Shown piece after piece: positions 23,681-34,978 of a stretch of DNA of 64,000 nucleotides. The position numbers were made by a program, and so were the translations under genes. This stretch comes from Elmis aenea (Eukaryota > Arthropoda > Insecta > Coleoptera > Elmidae): the NCBI GenBank assembly GCA_947652605.1, contig OX393583.1, positions 11,449,222 to 11,513,221 on the forward strand. The letters run 5' to 3'. The notes under the pieces are model-generated. The model was not told the origin of the DNA. It ran no database searches and saw only the letters and a list, made by a program, of their open reading frames with translations. Position 1 is the stretch's first letter. The number at the start of each line of letters is the position of its first letter.

Positions 23681-24735
23681 TTGGTAAGAGACACTAGTAA
23701 AATAGTTGCTACTGACTGAAGAGCGTCCTTATCTACAGTAGAGCATCGAACAATCTTAGCGAGAATAAAAACATATCACGACAAATACCGTGCAATCCTA
23801 AAGCCCTATCAATGTAGAAAGAATAGTGAGAACTACAGAAACAAATTGGAGAAGTTCAAAATGGACGCCAGGACTCTGTTTGACATTGCTACATGTAAAT
23901 GTAGTTCGTGCTAGACTTGTTCTTGTGATAAATCGCAAAAGATACTCATTAAAGAAAGAGAATTCCTGTTAGACCAGCGAGGTCAAAGAAAAATGATAAC
24001 GTGTTCCTTAGATAGAGAGACTAGAAGGAAAAACGAAACCAATATTTCCAAAAAATTGCAACGAAAACTTTATGAATAAACTTCCCAAACATCAAAGTCC
24101 CAAACATCCACGTCTCAAACTAAGGATTCAAATTCTAAGCCCTCAAAAGCAAATGCTGATACGCTAGAAAAGCGTGAAGAACTCTCAACTCTGTCCACTG
24201 TCAGCATGCCTTCAGATTCAGACAATCGGTTTCCTGTTGTGGCTAGGAATTTGGATCGCAACGGCATTTCCGATCGAGCAGGAGCTGCCATCGTCTCTGC
24301 CACATTACAAGACATCGGTTTAGTAACTGAAAACGACACATCGAATGTCATTGATCGTAACAAAATCCGTCGAGCTCGTACCAAGACTAGAACCATCTTG
24401 ACTGCTAACAATTCGCTTGATTTTTATAACTGCATTGGCATTTATTTTGACGGTCGAAAGGATAAAACGTTCGTCAATGAGGACTATCGCAGAAAAGTTG
24501 TGTTCGAAGAGCACATTCGTTTATTGAAAAAACCTGACTCACAATACATTCACCACATTTCTATGAAATCTAGTGACGCAAAAACAATTGCCAATTGACT
24601 GTTCGCATCATTTCCGAAGCCATCGCAAATCTGGACAAAGTTGTAACTGATATTTCACCTAAATTTTGTTTGATGCCTTGCCACACACAAACCACTGAAA
24701 GCTGTGTCAAATTGGTGACGGACCAGAAATAAATT
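23680..24735 (+). pseudogene. Uncharacterised insect multicopy protein family (broken copy)
   Basis: I recognise this as a family of uncharacterised proteins repeated in many insect genomes; I recall the label cc8K15.2-like, from memory only. The function is unknown to me. Visible parts are KYRAILKPYQCRKNSENYRN, then LFDIATCKCSSC followed by CSCDKSQKI (a cysteine cluster that may bind metal), then FLLDQRGQRKMI. From 24206 to 24598 a clean frame gives GISDRAGAAIVSATLQDIGL, VIDRNKIRRARTKTRTIL and YFDGRKDKTF, then VFEEHIRLLKKP. In-frame stops near 23720, 23912, 24078 and 24596 show it is dead. The downstream C-terminal part runs into a hAT remnant on the opposite strand. It could be part of a mobile element, but no ends were seen. 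Confidence 0.6.
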
Positions 24736-25200
24736 AGAAATGTGTAGTTATAACTGTTAAAAATGCTAAATCAGTCAATCACATTACGTCAGCTAATTCA
24801 TTGCAAGTTTCATTTCTAGAGAGTAAAAAAGAATTGATTTCGAGCAATAAATTTAAAAAACGACTAAGTACTTTACCTCAACTTAGCCATCTGATTTCTG
24901 AGTGATATATAAGACCACTATGCTGAGAGGTTTCTAATTCTTCAAGCAAGTTTTTGAATAGTCGGTGTTGCAGTGGTTTTTCTCGAATTGAGTTAACAGT
25001 TTTTGTGGGAACCTTCATGACGTGAGAATATTTTAATACTCTTTCACAAAGACTTTGCTGATGAAGAACGCGATGATAGCTTTTGAACTTGAAAAAATCG
25101 CTTTCATTTTCACATAGTGCTATTAAACCTATGTGTGCACACTTGAGAATGAAACAAGCGGTTATGTCATCTGTCGGTCTTTATTTTAGTTGATTACGAT
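24722..25200 (-). pseudogene. hAT-type transposase remnant (ZBED5/GTF2IRD2-like group)
   Basis: The minus strand gives a near-continuous reading. It includes HIGLIALCENESDFFKFKSY, HRVLHQQSLCERVLKYSHVM, VNSIREKPLQHRLFKNLLEE and YHSEIRWLS, then KVLSRFLNLLLEINSFL and DLAFLTVITTHF. These match, from memory, the segment around HQQALC and H-x-E-VRWLSRGKVL in hAT-derived proteins of the ZBED5/GTF2IRD2/SCAND3 type. A stop replaces one residue after WLS, and the N-terminal BED finger and C-terminal dimerisation region were not found. It abuts the C-terminal end of the plus-strand pseudogene at 23680-24735. This is an inactive fragment. Confidence 0.72.
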
Positions 25201-26107
25201 TACGACTCGTTCGTGGGAATAAATCTCCCCTCACGAAAAAAAACTGGAATCTCATCGCTTGTTGTAAAATAGTGTATTTTTTAGGTTAAGTGTTTTTCTA
25301 TTAAAAATTTACCAATTTGTACTAAAGGAAACTAAAAACTTTCTTAAAATAGTATTGCTGCGCTTAAAGGGGTAAGATTAAAAATTGAACTGTTTAAATT
25401 CAAAACTAAAACATAAATCAATGAAAACTGCATTAACCGAAAGTGATAATTACATTAGAACTTTTTGGAGAAAATTCGCGCAACTTTTATTCGAAACTAT
25501 ATATTTTCAAAAGCGGGAGTGATAAATTACGGCCATTATATTAAAAGATATTTTTAGGCGCTCCTTATATTTGAAAAAAATACTGTTTTTCGTATAGGGA
25601 GCTAAGAATGCGTTTAAGTTTTTACTAGGTCAGAAGTTACACCAAGTAGAAAAATAATGGCGTTCCCGATGTTTTCAATTTTAAAAATGCGCTTTGTAAA
25701 TGCATAACTTCGTTTCAAAGGAAATTGAATTTTACTCATTCGGAATAAAATAACGTGAAACATCAATTACTTGGATTTTATTTTACTGCTTATCATGTTT
25801 TAATCCTTCGTTTTGATAACAAGGAATAAAAATCGACAAATTATTATTAAGTAGTATCTTCGAATAAAATTTATTGTAACTTTAGCGGTTGGAAAAACTA
25901 ACTTTTTGAATAAAATGTTATGCATTATGTATAGGGTTGTAACAATTAGGTTAATGTTTAAGTTTTCTGTGTCAACAAATGATTTATTGGGAGATTTGTA
26001 CATTATGACTAGGCCAAACTACTCATAAGATATGCACTTATGGAAAAATACAAAAATTCAGTGTACCAGTAACATCCCAAGTAGCACAAAAATATTGGCC
26101 TAATATT
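25201..26107. other. Non-coding stretch, nothing recognised
   Basis: AT-rich. The N-terminal part of the piggyBac protein at 26108 should lie here if it were complete, but I could not recognise it, so it is lost or too decayed. Confidence 0.35.
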
Positions 26108-27051
26108 GTCCTTTCAAGCAGTACATTCCAAGTAAGCCATCAAAATATCGAATAAAAATATGGAGCTTGTGTGACAGTAAAACGTCATACGTCCTAAAGT
26201 CTCAAATATATACCGGTAAAGAATTAGGAGCGCTACCAGAAAGAAACCAAGGTATGCGAGTAGTAAGTGATCTAACAACAGATTTGAGAGGACATAATGT
26301 AACTTGCGATAATTTTTTTACATCTTATAATTTAGGCCAATTTCTTCTCAAGAGAAAAATTACAATGCTTGGGACAATTAGAAAAAATAAGCCAGAACTT
26401 TCTCAAAATTTGTGTAATAAAGAGGTGCATAGTTCATCATTTTATTTCACAAAGGACACGACAATAGTAAACTACATTCCTAAAAAAATAAAAACGTGAT
26501 TCTAATGAGTACATAGCATAATGATAGAGCAGTTAGTACTAGAGATGATAAAAAAACTGAAATGATATTAGAGTACAATGCAAGTAAAGGAGCTGTAGAC
26601 ACCCTTGATCAGCTTGTAAATACTTACACGTGCAAACGTAAAACCAACCGCTGGCCGTTAATAATTTTTTATAATATACTCGATATCTCAGCTTAGAATG
26701 CATTTGTTTTATGGACTGCCATAAATCCAGGATGACACGAAACCAAATTGACGAAACGAAGGTTATTTGTGGAGGAATTGGGAATGTCACTTATCAAATA
26801 TAATTTAGTTAATAGGACACACATGCCAAGAACTGTAGAATCACGTAAAATAGTCGAAAAGTACAAATCAAAACTCGGCCTCGGGATCTTCTGGAGCAAC
26901 GTTTAGTGGTGAAAAACGCGCACGGTGTAAATTCTGTTCATCGAAAAATTATCATAAGACAAATATGATGTGTTCTTACTGTAATAAATACATTTGCAAG
27001 GTACATGTCACTTATATTTGCCCCAATTGCAAAAAAAAATGTAAAATGTAA
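26108..27051 (+). pseudogene. piggyBac-like transposase remnant 1
   Basis: The remnant begins at CPFKQYIPSKPSKYRIKIW, the conserved start of the piggyBac catalytic core. It then shows SDLTTDLRGHNVTCDNFFTS with the first recognisable catalytic Asp (DNFF). After a stop near 26499 it continues as VDTLDQLVNTYTCKRKTNRW, holding the GVD-like third Asp region. It ends in a Cys-rich tail (RCKFCSSKNYHK, MMCSYCNKYICKVH, CPNCKKK) typical of piggyBac C-termini, closing at TAA 27049-27051. Several frame changes and stops make it dead. The N-terminal ~200 residues are not recognisable. About 180 bp downstream, TCGGGTCATATGTACCCGA (27231-27249) may be part of the right terminal region, but no TTAA boundary was found. 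Confidence 0.85.
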
Positions 27052-27249
27052 CATTTTATAGCATACATTTCAGACACTGAACTGTTATTTTTTTATATTT
27101 ACAATGAGCTTAAGTTTATTTATTGCATTTAAAATATGTTTAAATTTATTTCATTCATTTACAATGTGTTTATGTTTATTTATTTAGTAATAGATCTGTT
27201 ATAAAGCTATTTTTGTTATATTATAAGGTATCGGGTCATATGTACCCGA

Positions 27250-28440
27250 ACGGTACAAGCGCGCAGCAAATACGAACAGAACAGCACGGTTAAACCAATT
27301 AGATTTCTTTATTTTATATTCTAATTGTATCATAAACTTATTGTAAGCAATGTTTTATTGATTAAATCCGTTTAAATAACCCCAACACGTTTCTGTACGC
27401 CGCCTCATTGCAATATTGCAAGACCTTTTTGTTTTATCATAATGAAAACGCCTTATTGATATCCGATCGCGGCAATTAACACCCCAAGGAACTTTACAGC
27501 CGGATTGTGAATGGAACAGAACGTGGACTGTTTTAATCTTTAGTAATTTGCAAACGGATTAAACTAACCGTCTAATGGGGTGATAAACTGTATTAAACGA
27601 ATTATTTCATGCAATTTATGGACTATATCCGATTTTACGATTGAAACTGACTGGGTTTTCAGCAAGTTTGCGTCACAGGATAAATAGAATCGGAAAGCAT
27701 AAGTTAAAACAGTGTTCCTTTGATGATTTAACAAATTAAACTAACACCGTGAGACGGGGTGAAATTGATCTCGCGATGACTTTGATAACCATTTCCAAAT
27801 TATGCATATTCGAATTTGGCGCGCGTAATACAGACTTAATAAAACCGCCAATTTAGCCATTCTTTTCAGAGTTAGCGCGCGGAGCAGTATTTTAGAGCTG
27901 TTTTTAGGCTTAAAGTGGCTGCTAAAAGGATAAGTGTTTTCAACATAGATTTTATACCTCTGAAAATTTGTGTTGTACTTTCACGTTCACTAAATTAAGT
28001 CAAATTTTCTTAACAGAATCATGTTCATACATAACTTATACAGTCGTAGGCTCATTTTACTGTTTCTGTCGTTTAAGGTTAGATTGCTATTTAAATTTTT
28101 GTTCCGCGGGCTGAAATTGATCACCACCATGGGGCGAAATTGATCGCCATTATGGCGTAATATTAATCGTCAATTTTGAAGGTTTCACATTGAGTAAAAA
28201 AATATGACTCTATTGAGAGAAATATTATTGCTTTACCTTAATTTATTGATTGGTTCACTGACTTTTGTTTAATCAGCGTTCTTTTTGCGTACTCAATACA
28301 TTATCAATCGGTTTTTAAGACTTTGCAAACGATCAAAATCAATTACATGAAAAATATAAACGTAAGATTGGTAAAATTACATCTACATTACAACAAATGC
28401 GAAAGAAAACGATAATATTATAACTTTCTTGTTTTTATTC
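27250..28440. other. Apparently unique non-coding sequence with a repeated word
   Basis: No transposon motif recognised. The sequence is less repetitive than its neighbours. The word TGAAATTGATC occurs at about 27758 and 28110, and as GCGAAATTGATCGCC near 28134, each in a GGGG- or GCGGG-flanked context. No open frame of note. Confidence 0.35.
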
Positions 28441-28691
28441 CAATTGTTTCAAAACTGACCCTGTCTAACTTCATAGCCTACTCTAAAAACTGTAGCCTGA
28501 ATAATTTACAATAAAATCGCGATATCTCAAAAAATATTAGTTTTAGGTAGAAAACATGGTAAATATTTTTGAAAGACAATCAAATTTTCTACAAGACTAT
28601 GTAAAAACAAATGGTGTGTTATATTTAAGAAAATTGAGTTATCGATGTTTAAAGTTTCACAAGTTTGACCAAGCGTAAAAAACACCCTGTA
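28441..28691. repeat. Right half of a mariner-type element
   Basis: The sequence reaches a terminus AAAACACCCTGTA at 28691 followed by TAATAT. The preceding 200 bp looks like a fold-back arm, but its partner was not found. From 28700 to 29115 there is further arm-like sequence (GAACCGGAAGTCG) recalling the repeat at 46.2-47.1 kb. Confidence 0.5.
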
Positions 28692-29300
28692 TAATATTTT
28701 TTTAATGTAGCTAGCGCAAAGTGTTAAATAATCTATTGTCAATCTTGTTTTTAAACGAAATTCTTCTGCCTTTTTAAATAACTTAAATGTTAAAAAAAAA
28801 TTAATTGAAAGTGCTGTATCGCTCAAATTTTTCATAAAAATGTAAATTTTTTTGAAAACGGTTAACCTTAGACCCATATAACCTTCTACATTTTTTAAAG
28901 TAAATTGTAAGAGAAATCCAAAAATATAAAAATATACACCGTGTTCTATTTAAAATTTCAAAGTTTGAGTCCGTTTCCGATTGAACCGGAAGTCGTATTA
29001 CAACAACAATTTTTATCAAATCCGATAATTACCAAAACGCTCAGATACAAAATTTCATTGTTATATCTGCAATAGTATTCCAGATATTGGTCTGTTTCCA
29101 TACTTTTGCGCATCCCTGTTATTTTTTGTTTATTATAGAAGAAAGTTTTTTGTGTAAAATTTTTGTAAGCTTACGTTTTTAATCTGTCAACTAGGTAAAT
29201 TTATTTTTTTACGCATTTTTGCTATTATTATTACGAATTAATCAATTTTTCAAATCATGTAATGATATGGGACACGACTGCTTATGCAGCCAAATTAATG

Positions 29301-30531
29301 TACAGGGTGGACCAAATTCGAATGTTTTACGGGGTATCTCGGTTACCGTAATAGATAGCGAAAATCTGATTTTTGTCTCTTGGGCTATTTTTTTGAGAAA
29401 ATAACGCCTGTGCAATCAGATTTTTTTTATCTGATTCCATTTTGGCACTACAGACGAAAAATGAAATTTCATCATTTTTGAAAATTTGCTGTAACTTCTT
29501 TATTTATTAAATTAGAACAAACTGTTTTGAAGGTTTTTTATACAGATTTTTATGCTTAATTTAAAAACAAAAGTAATTTTTTCATAGCTACTTTGACTTT
29601 CGAGATATGGAGTAAACTTACATTTTTTTTTAATGGAAACCCTAGTTGGCCATGACTTTATGTTAAAGAGTATTTTTTTAGCTTTTCAAAAATATATAGT
29701 TTTATATATTTGTTGCAAAAAATAACCAAGATATGGCAAATTTTGTAAAAATTCGATCATCAAAGTTAGCCATGATTTCGTAAGCAAGTGATGTTTGCAA
29801 TTATTAAACAACTAAACGTCATTGCCAAGTAAATTCTGAAACAGCCGCTACGTTTTTATCACTTACAAAGTAATATTCTAACATATTATTCAACTTTTCA
29901 CAGAGTTCAAATTTAGCCATGTTCACAATACCACAATAAACAGTTATAAAATACAAAATAATACACGGATTTGCTTAAAAGTAGTTAAAAGTTAAAAAAT
30001 TTGCTTCAAAATGACGTTTACTTGTTTAATAAATCCAAACATCACTTGTTTACGAAATCATGGCTAACTTTGATGATCGAATTTTTACAAAATTGGCCAT
30101 ATATCGGTTATTTTTTGCAACAAATATATAAAACTATATATTTTTGAAAAGCTAAAAAAATAATCTTTCACATAAAGTAATGGCTAACTAGGGTTTTGAT
30201 TTAAAAATATATAAGTTTACTCCATATCTCGAAAGTCAAGGAAGCTATGAAAAAATTACTTTTGTTTTTAAATTAAGCCTAAAAATTTGTATCAAAAACC
30301 TTTACAACAGTTTGTTCTAATTTAATAAATAAAGAAGTTATAGCTAATTTTCAAAAATGATGAAATTTTATTTTTCGTCTGTAGTGCCAAAATGGAATCC
30401 GATAGAATTAATCTGAATGCATAGCCGTTATTTTCTCAAAAAAATTGCCCAAGAGACCGAAATCAGATTTTCGCTATCTATTACGGTAACCGAGATATCC
30501 CGTAAAACATTCGAATTTGGTCCACCTTGTA
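29301..30531. mobile_element. Fold-back element FB-B, copy 2 (complete)
   Basis: Starts TACAGGGTGGACCAAATTCG and ends with the complement, with one terminal change (CCACCTTGTA), at 30531. The layout is the same as copy 1: two inverted arms of about 560 bp and a short unpaired centre. It contains the same GATGATCGAATTTTTAC and ACTACAGACGAAAAATG words. A frame starting at 29219 runs through the terminus and is not a gene. Flanks are TA. Confidence 0.9.
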
Positions 30532-30699
30532 CTTGAAAATAACTGCATATGCAGCGACTATTTTTTTTTATCGAAAAATGCGATGATATTCATTTTTACA
30601 TATTGCACATGTGTTGTAAGTGTGAAATAAAAAAATTAGGTGCAATTTTTGGAAGCCATAGTAAAATCGCACTGTCCGCGAAGGTGTTAATCTTGAAAC

Positions 30700-31660
30700 T
30701 AGTGTTGCCACGAGACGAGACGAGACGAGATTTATTCATTCTCGATCTCGATCTCGAAAATTCTCGAACGTGCAATCTCGGTCTCGAATTCGAGAATCTC
30801 GAATTTTAAGTTCGTGCAAACCGAATTTATACATTGCAATGCTTTAACTAAGTGTCCCTGATGATATACAGAAAGAACGCTGTTGTTTCAAGTTCGGTGC
30901 TTCCCCTGTGTAAGCAAATAATGGGAACGCATATTATTAGATGCATGCATTTATTTCTTTAACTCTTTCAAGGGCAGCAAAGATCACTCAAAAAAAAAGA
31001 CTTAAAAGGATAAACAAATTTTATTTGAATTTTTTAACACTGGACTGCACTCCACGTACGAATCGGTTATTTTGAAAGATATATTCACAATTACGTATTT
31101 TATGTAACATTTGCACTAACGTCCTGGGGCCAACAGCAATACAACAATTTGAGGAAGTCTATAAAAACTTTTACTTCAGAGATAATTCACCAAACCAAAA
31201 TCAATTATCAGCCGATTCTGGACCAGATGATTCCGATTCTGACGAAATGGGTTCTTTTAATTTAAATGTCCTATTTAACAAGTCCACAGTTTTCGAAAGC
31301 TGGCCTGATTATTCGGAAACACCGCAACAGGCTTGACAGAGAGTCCGCAAGGGCATTGCTGTGCCTCAATGCTTGGCAATCTTGTAAATTTATTACACAA
31401 TATTTAAAATAAATTAAAAGTTTAATTTGAAAGTGGTTTCCAAAAATTTATAAATAAAATATATATTAAAACTTTTCGTAGTTTTTCTTTATGTAAAAAT
31501 ACTGTCGAGATCGAGAATCTCGAGGATCTCGTCTCGAATTTTCGAGACGATTGTTAATCTCGTCTCGAATTTTCGAGACAGAAAAATGCCTGTCTCGATC
31601 TCGAAATTCGAGACGAGACGAGACGAGATCGAGAATTGTCTCGTCTCGGCGGCAACACCA
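30700..31660 (+). mobile_element. hAT element with CTCG-rich ends and transposase remnant
   Basis: The 8-base CTTGAAAC is duplicated at 30692-30699 and 31661-31668. The ends are TAGTGTTGCCACGAGACGAG on the left and the complement TGGTGTTGCCGCCGAGACGA on the right, close to the usual hAT CAGTGTTGCC. Both ends carry many GAGACGAGA or CTCGAATTCGAG words in both orientations. Between about 31130 and 31400 the plus strand retains acidic text DSGPDDSDSDEMGSF and, in a shifted frame, RLDRESARALLCLNAWQSCK. The latter resembles a hAT C-terminal tail. The rest of the transposase is lost. Confidence 0.82.
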
Positions 31661-31668
31661 CTTGAAAC

Positions 31669-32447
31669 CAATCAATATTATTCTTCACAAGTACCTACCT
31701 TACAACAGGGTTAAAGTTGGCATAGTTAAATAACAATTTGTTGAAATGTGCAGTATATTTATGTACTCAAGTTTGTTACAATTATTTTAGTGTTTAATTA
31801 ACCTTTGCACCATGCGAAAGCTGTGTCTGCTACATATAGATAATACTGTACTAGCAATAGGTAGTAGTTTACATGATACTATCAATTATTGCATAGACTG
31901 AGAAAATTTGTAAGTACATTTGTGAGTATTTTTATTTTTTATTTTCTTATTGTCATTTTTAACGCTTTTTATTATTTCAGAATATGTTAGTGGAGGCAGT
32001 GTATTACAAAACTTATAAGATAAAAATTGTGTCGGGTGATAGAGAAAGTACGCAAGAAAAATGTGTGTGTGTAAAAACATGAAGAAACAAGAGTACAAAA
32101 CCTTAAATACATATTAACTTATATTTATTTGGTCAGCATGTCTATATGATTATCAGTGTACGGTCAGTATTTTTAATAAAATATTAGTACGTAATAAATA
32201 TGTGGTCAGTATCAGAATAGTGTGTATTAAGATGCGATCAATTAGATACTTTGCAATAAAGGAGACATTTTAATATTTTGACCAACAAAGAATCTAACGA
32301 CTGTATGCGCAGTCGTTCGCCGGAGGAGTCGCTAGCGAATCGCTAGCTAAACGCTGGCGAATCACCAACTAGCGATGCGCCTGCGGCCCGCCGGGAATTC
32401 GTTGATAGCTTATGAAATCTCGAGCGACTGTGCAAACCAAACTATTA
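31669..32447. other. Non-coding stretch with a GC-rich CGCTAGC cluster
   Basis: Mostly AT-rich and unrecognised. From about 32300 to 32400 there is a GC-rich patch with repeated CGCTAGCGAATCGCTAGC-type words and GCGCAGTCGTTCGCCGG. It may be the end of a DNA transposon, but no matching end was identified. Confidence 0.35.
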
Positions 32448-33559
32448 TACAGGGTGTCCCCATTATACACCGCCAAAAAGTAGGTACATATTCCTGAGTG
32501 AAAATGATGACCATTTGTCAAATATTTTGTTATCCGAAAATGCTTCCTTTCAAAGTTAGAGACCTCCAAAGATGCAAGAAAAAAAAATCAAAAAATCGAT
32601 TACGTCCTAGCCGTTTAAGCTAGAGCTATCAAACTTGGCCGAAATGTGTAGGTGTTTCCCATTGACTTTGTGGGATAATTAGAAAGAAAACACGTAATTG
32701 GAAGTATGATTTACAGGCAGGTCATCCGCTTACCATCTTCAGAATTTTTTTCTCTGGGATAAAATAGAAAATGTCATTCGTCCATAAGAAAGTACGACTT
32801 TAGAGGAAAAAATTCGTCCCTCTTTGTTTTTTGCTGAAACGTAGCCGTTTTCGAGAAAATTAGCGCTAAAGATGCATCGACAAACTCTGTTTATACACCT
32901 CAAATATTTTTTTTTACTAAACTTAGTTGGCTAATGTCATGCTTGACTTAAGGCTTGTTCATAATAAACTAAGTGAATGTCGGCTAATTCGTTTAGAGTA
33001 TAAAGTTTGTGTCTGACATTTTTAAAAAAAGGTTAGGTTATGAACAAGCCTTAAGTCAAGCATGACATTAGCCAACTGAGTTTAGTAAAAAAAATATTTG
33101 AGGTGTAACTATAAACAAAGTTTGTCGATGCATCTTTAGCGCTAATTTTCTCGAAAACGGCTACGTTTACAGCAAAAAAACAAAGAGGGACGAATTTTTT
33201 CCTCTTAAGTAGTACTTTCTTATGGACGAATGACATTTTCTATTTTATTCCAGAGAAAAAAATTCTGAAGATGGTAAGCGGATGACCTGCCTGTAAATCA
33301 TACTTCCAATTACGTGTTTTCTTTCTAATTATCCCACAAAGTCAATGGGAAACACCTACACATTTCGGCGAAGTTTGATAGCTCTAGCTTAAACGGCTAG
33401 GACGTATTCGATTTTTTGATTTTTTTTTCTTGCATCTTTGGAGGTCTCTAACTTTGAAAGGAAGCATTTTCGGATAACAAAATATTTGACAAATGGTCAT
33501 CATTTTCACTCAGGAATATGCACCTACTTTTTGGCGGTGTATAATGGGGACACCCTGTA
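32448..33559. mobile_element. Fold-back element FB-E (complete)
   Basis: TACAGGGTGTCCCCATTATA at 32448 pairs with its complement ending at 33559. The arms are about 500 bp and close to identical. Both contain GGCGGTGTATAATGGGGAC (one in complement), CTAGCCGTTTAAGCTAGAGC, GTCAATGGGAAACACCTAC and GACTTAAGGCTTGTTCAT. Only about 100 bp in the centre is unpaired. No transposase. Flanks are TA. A partial copy of one arm lies at 62721-63085. Open frames such as 33051-33236 are by-products of the arms. Confidence 0.92.
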
Positions 33560-33952
33560 TTTACTCTGGTTGGCGCATGGCTGACGTTTAAAAGTGCATA
33601 TCGCCAGCTGTGACAAGTCAAGTAACAATAACAAGTTGTAAACTAGACTAGACAAATGAATCGCATAGAGAACGTTAGGCTAATAGTGATCAAAAACCAA
33701 GTTACTTACGTCATCAATTTGTGAAACTTTAGTTTAATTTTTTTTACCTAAATAAATAATCAAAACGTTTTACAAGATAAAAAATGCACAATGTACCACC
33801 TTCAGTAAATTAGATAAAAATCTTATCCAGCGTCATTCAAAAAGTCTGCAATAAATGGAAAAGTGTTTTAATAAAAATTTCTGAAAAACTTATTCTTGGT
33901 GGATGACCTAAACTAATCGAATTAAAAGATTTAAAAAAATTTCACAAAAATG

Positions 33953-34285
33953 TATACGATACAAAATTTTAGCGATTTCAGAAATATTCACAAGAGTGAA
34001 GATGCCTTATTTAAAGAGATAAAAAAAAAAGTTTGTAGAGAAAGATTGTTTAGAATTCAAATTACGACCAAAGGCAAACAAATATGACGTTAAACTTTAA
34101 ATTTTTATTTTTGATATAATTTTAACATCCAAAAAATTTTAGAAAAGTTTTTAAAAAAATTTGATTTTAAAAATTTTACGTAATATAAAATATCGTTTTC
34201 TCTGGCTTTTTTTTACTCTTAAAATAAGGCCACTTTAATCTTGCGAATATTTCTAAAATCGCTGAAAGTTAGTGTCGTATGAATT
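33953..34285. repeat. Inverted-repeat segment without clear termini
   Basis: The left arm, with TTTTAGCGATTTCAGAAATA (about 33967), pairs with the complement near 34245-34270. Both arms continue to CTTATTTTAAAGAG-type sequence about 60 bp inward. No terminal motif or target duplication was recognised. It resembles the core of an older fold-back element. Confidence 0.55.
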
Positions 34286-34312
34286 GTTATCGATCTTTTT
34301 TGTAACTTAACC

Positions 34313-34360
34313 TATCGGGACATATCGTCCCACCAATTTATTTGATATGACTGCTGGTTT
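34313..34360. repeat. Possible piggyBac-type terminus
   Basis: TTAA at 34308-34311 is followed closely by CCTATCGGGACATATCGTCC. A similar CGGG-ACATAT-CCC arrangement occurs at 27231 downstream of a piggyBac remnant. Only one end is seen, so this is tentative. Confidence 0.3.
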
Positions 34361-34455
34361 CTGTATAACCCAGTTTAGCTAGGATTTATTCAATTCTGTC
34401 CTGCGACTGCAAATATACACCCTTGATAGAATTTTAATGTAACATAACCTAAAGA

Positions 34456-34978
34456 TACAGGGTGATTTTTGAATTTTAGTAGGTAAGGTACCTTCTACCT
34501 AGGTATAAAAACACATTTTTTTCAGAAAAAAAAATTGTTCTGTTTCTACCAATGGCGTCCGTACTAACATGTCCTTAAATGTATTTACTTGATTATTAAA
34601 AATTAAAACTAAAGTGAAATGTACTCTTTTACTCTTCAAGAGTACCTAATACCCTTTTATTTTTTTACTCGAAAACCGTTCGTCGGACAAAAAAAGTCTA
34701 GAGGCCATTTTTACTAAGAGATAAAGCAAAATTATAAAAATAACATTTATTTTGAAAAACAACAGTGGCATATCATTTTTTTCCTTAAAAATATTCAAGG
34801 ACATGTTAGTACGGACGCCATTGGTAGAAATAGAACAATTTTTTTTTCTGAAAAAAGCGTGTTTTTATACCTAGTTAGAAGGTAGGTACCTAACTACTAA
34901 AATTCAAAAAAATATCTTAAGTTGCATCAAAAATATTACGAAAAAAACGATATCTTTTTCAACTTTTAACACCCTGTA
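34456..34978. mobile_element. Fold-back element FB-F with a foreign right end
   Basis: The left end is TACAGGGTGATTTTTGAATT at 34456. Inverted arms of about 180 bp share TAGTAGGTAAGGTACC-like sequence, GGTATAAAAACAC and GCGTCCGTACTAACATGTCC or complements. The right arm stops matching at about 34912. The sequence then continues with different material to a terminus ACACCCTGTA at 34978. The right part is therefore either another element's end or a recombinant terminus. Confidence 0.7.

Noticed and set aside
24115..24411. 98-codon minus-strand frame
   Set aside because: Antisense shadow of the conserved plus-strand pseudogene at 23680-24735.
28527..28877. 116-codon minus-strand frame
   Set aside because: It crosses a mariner-type terminus at 28691 and is of AT-rich composition; no family resemblance.
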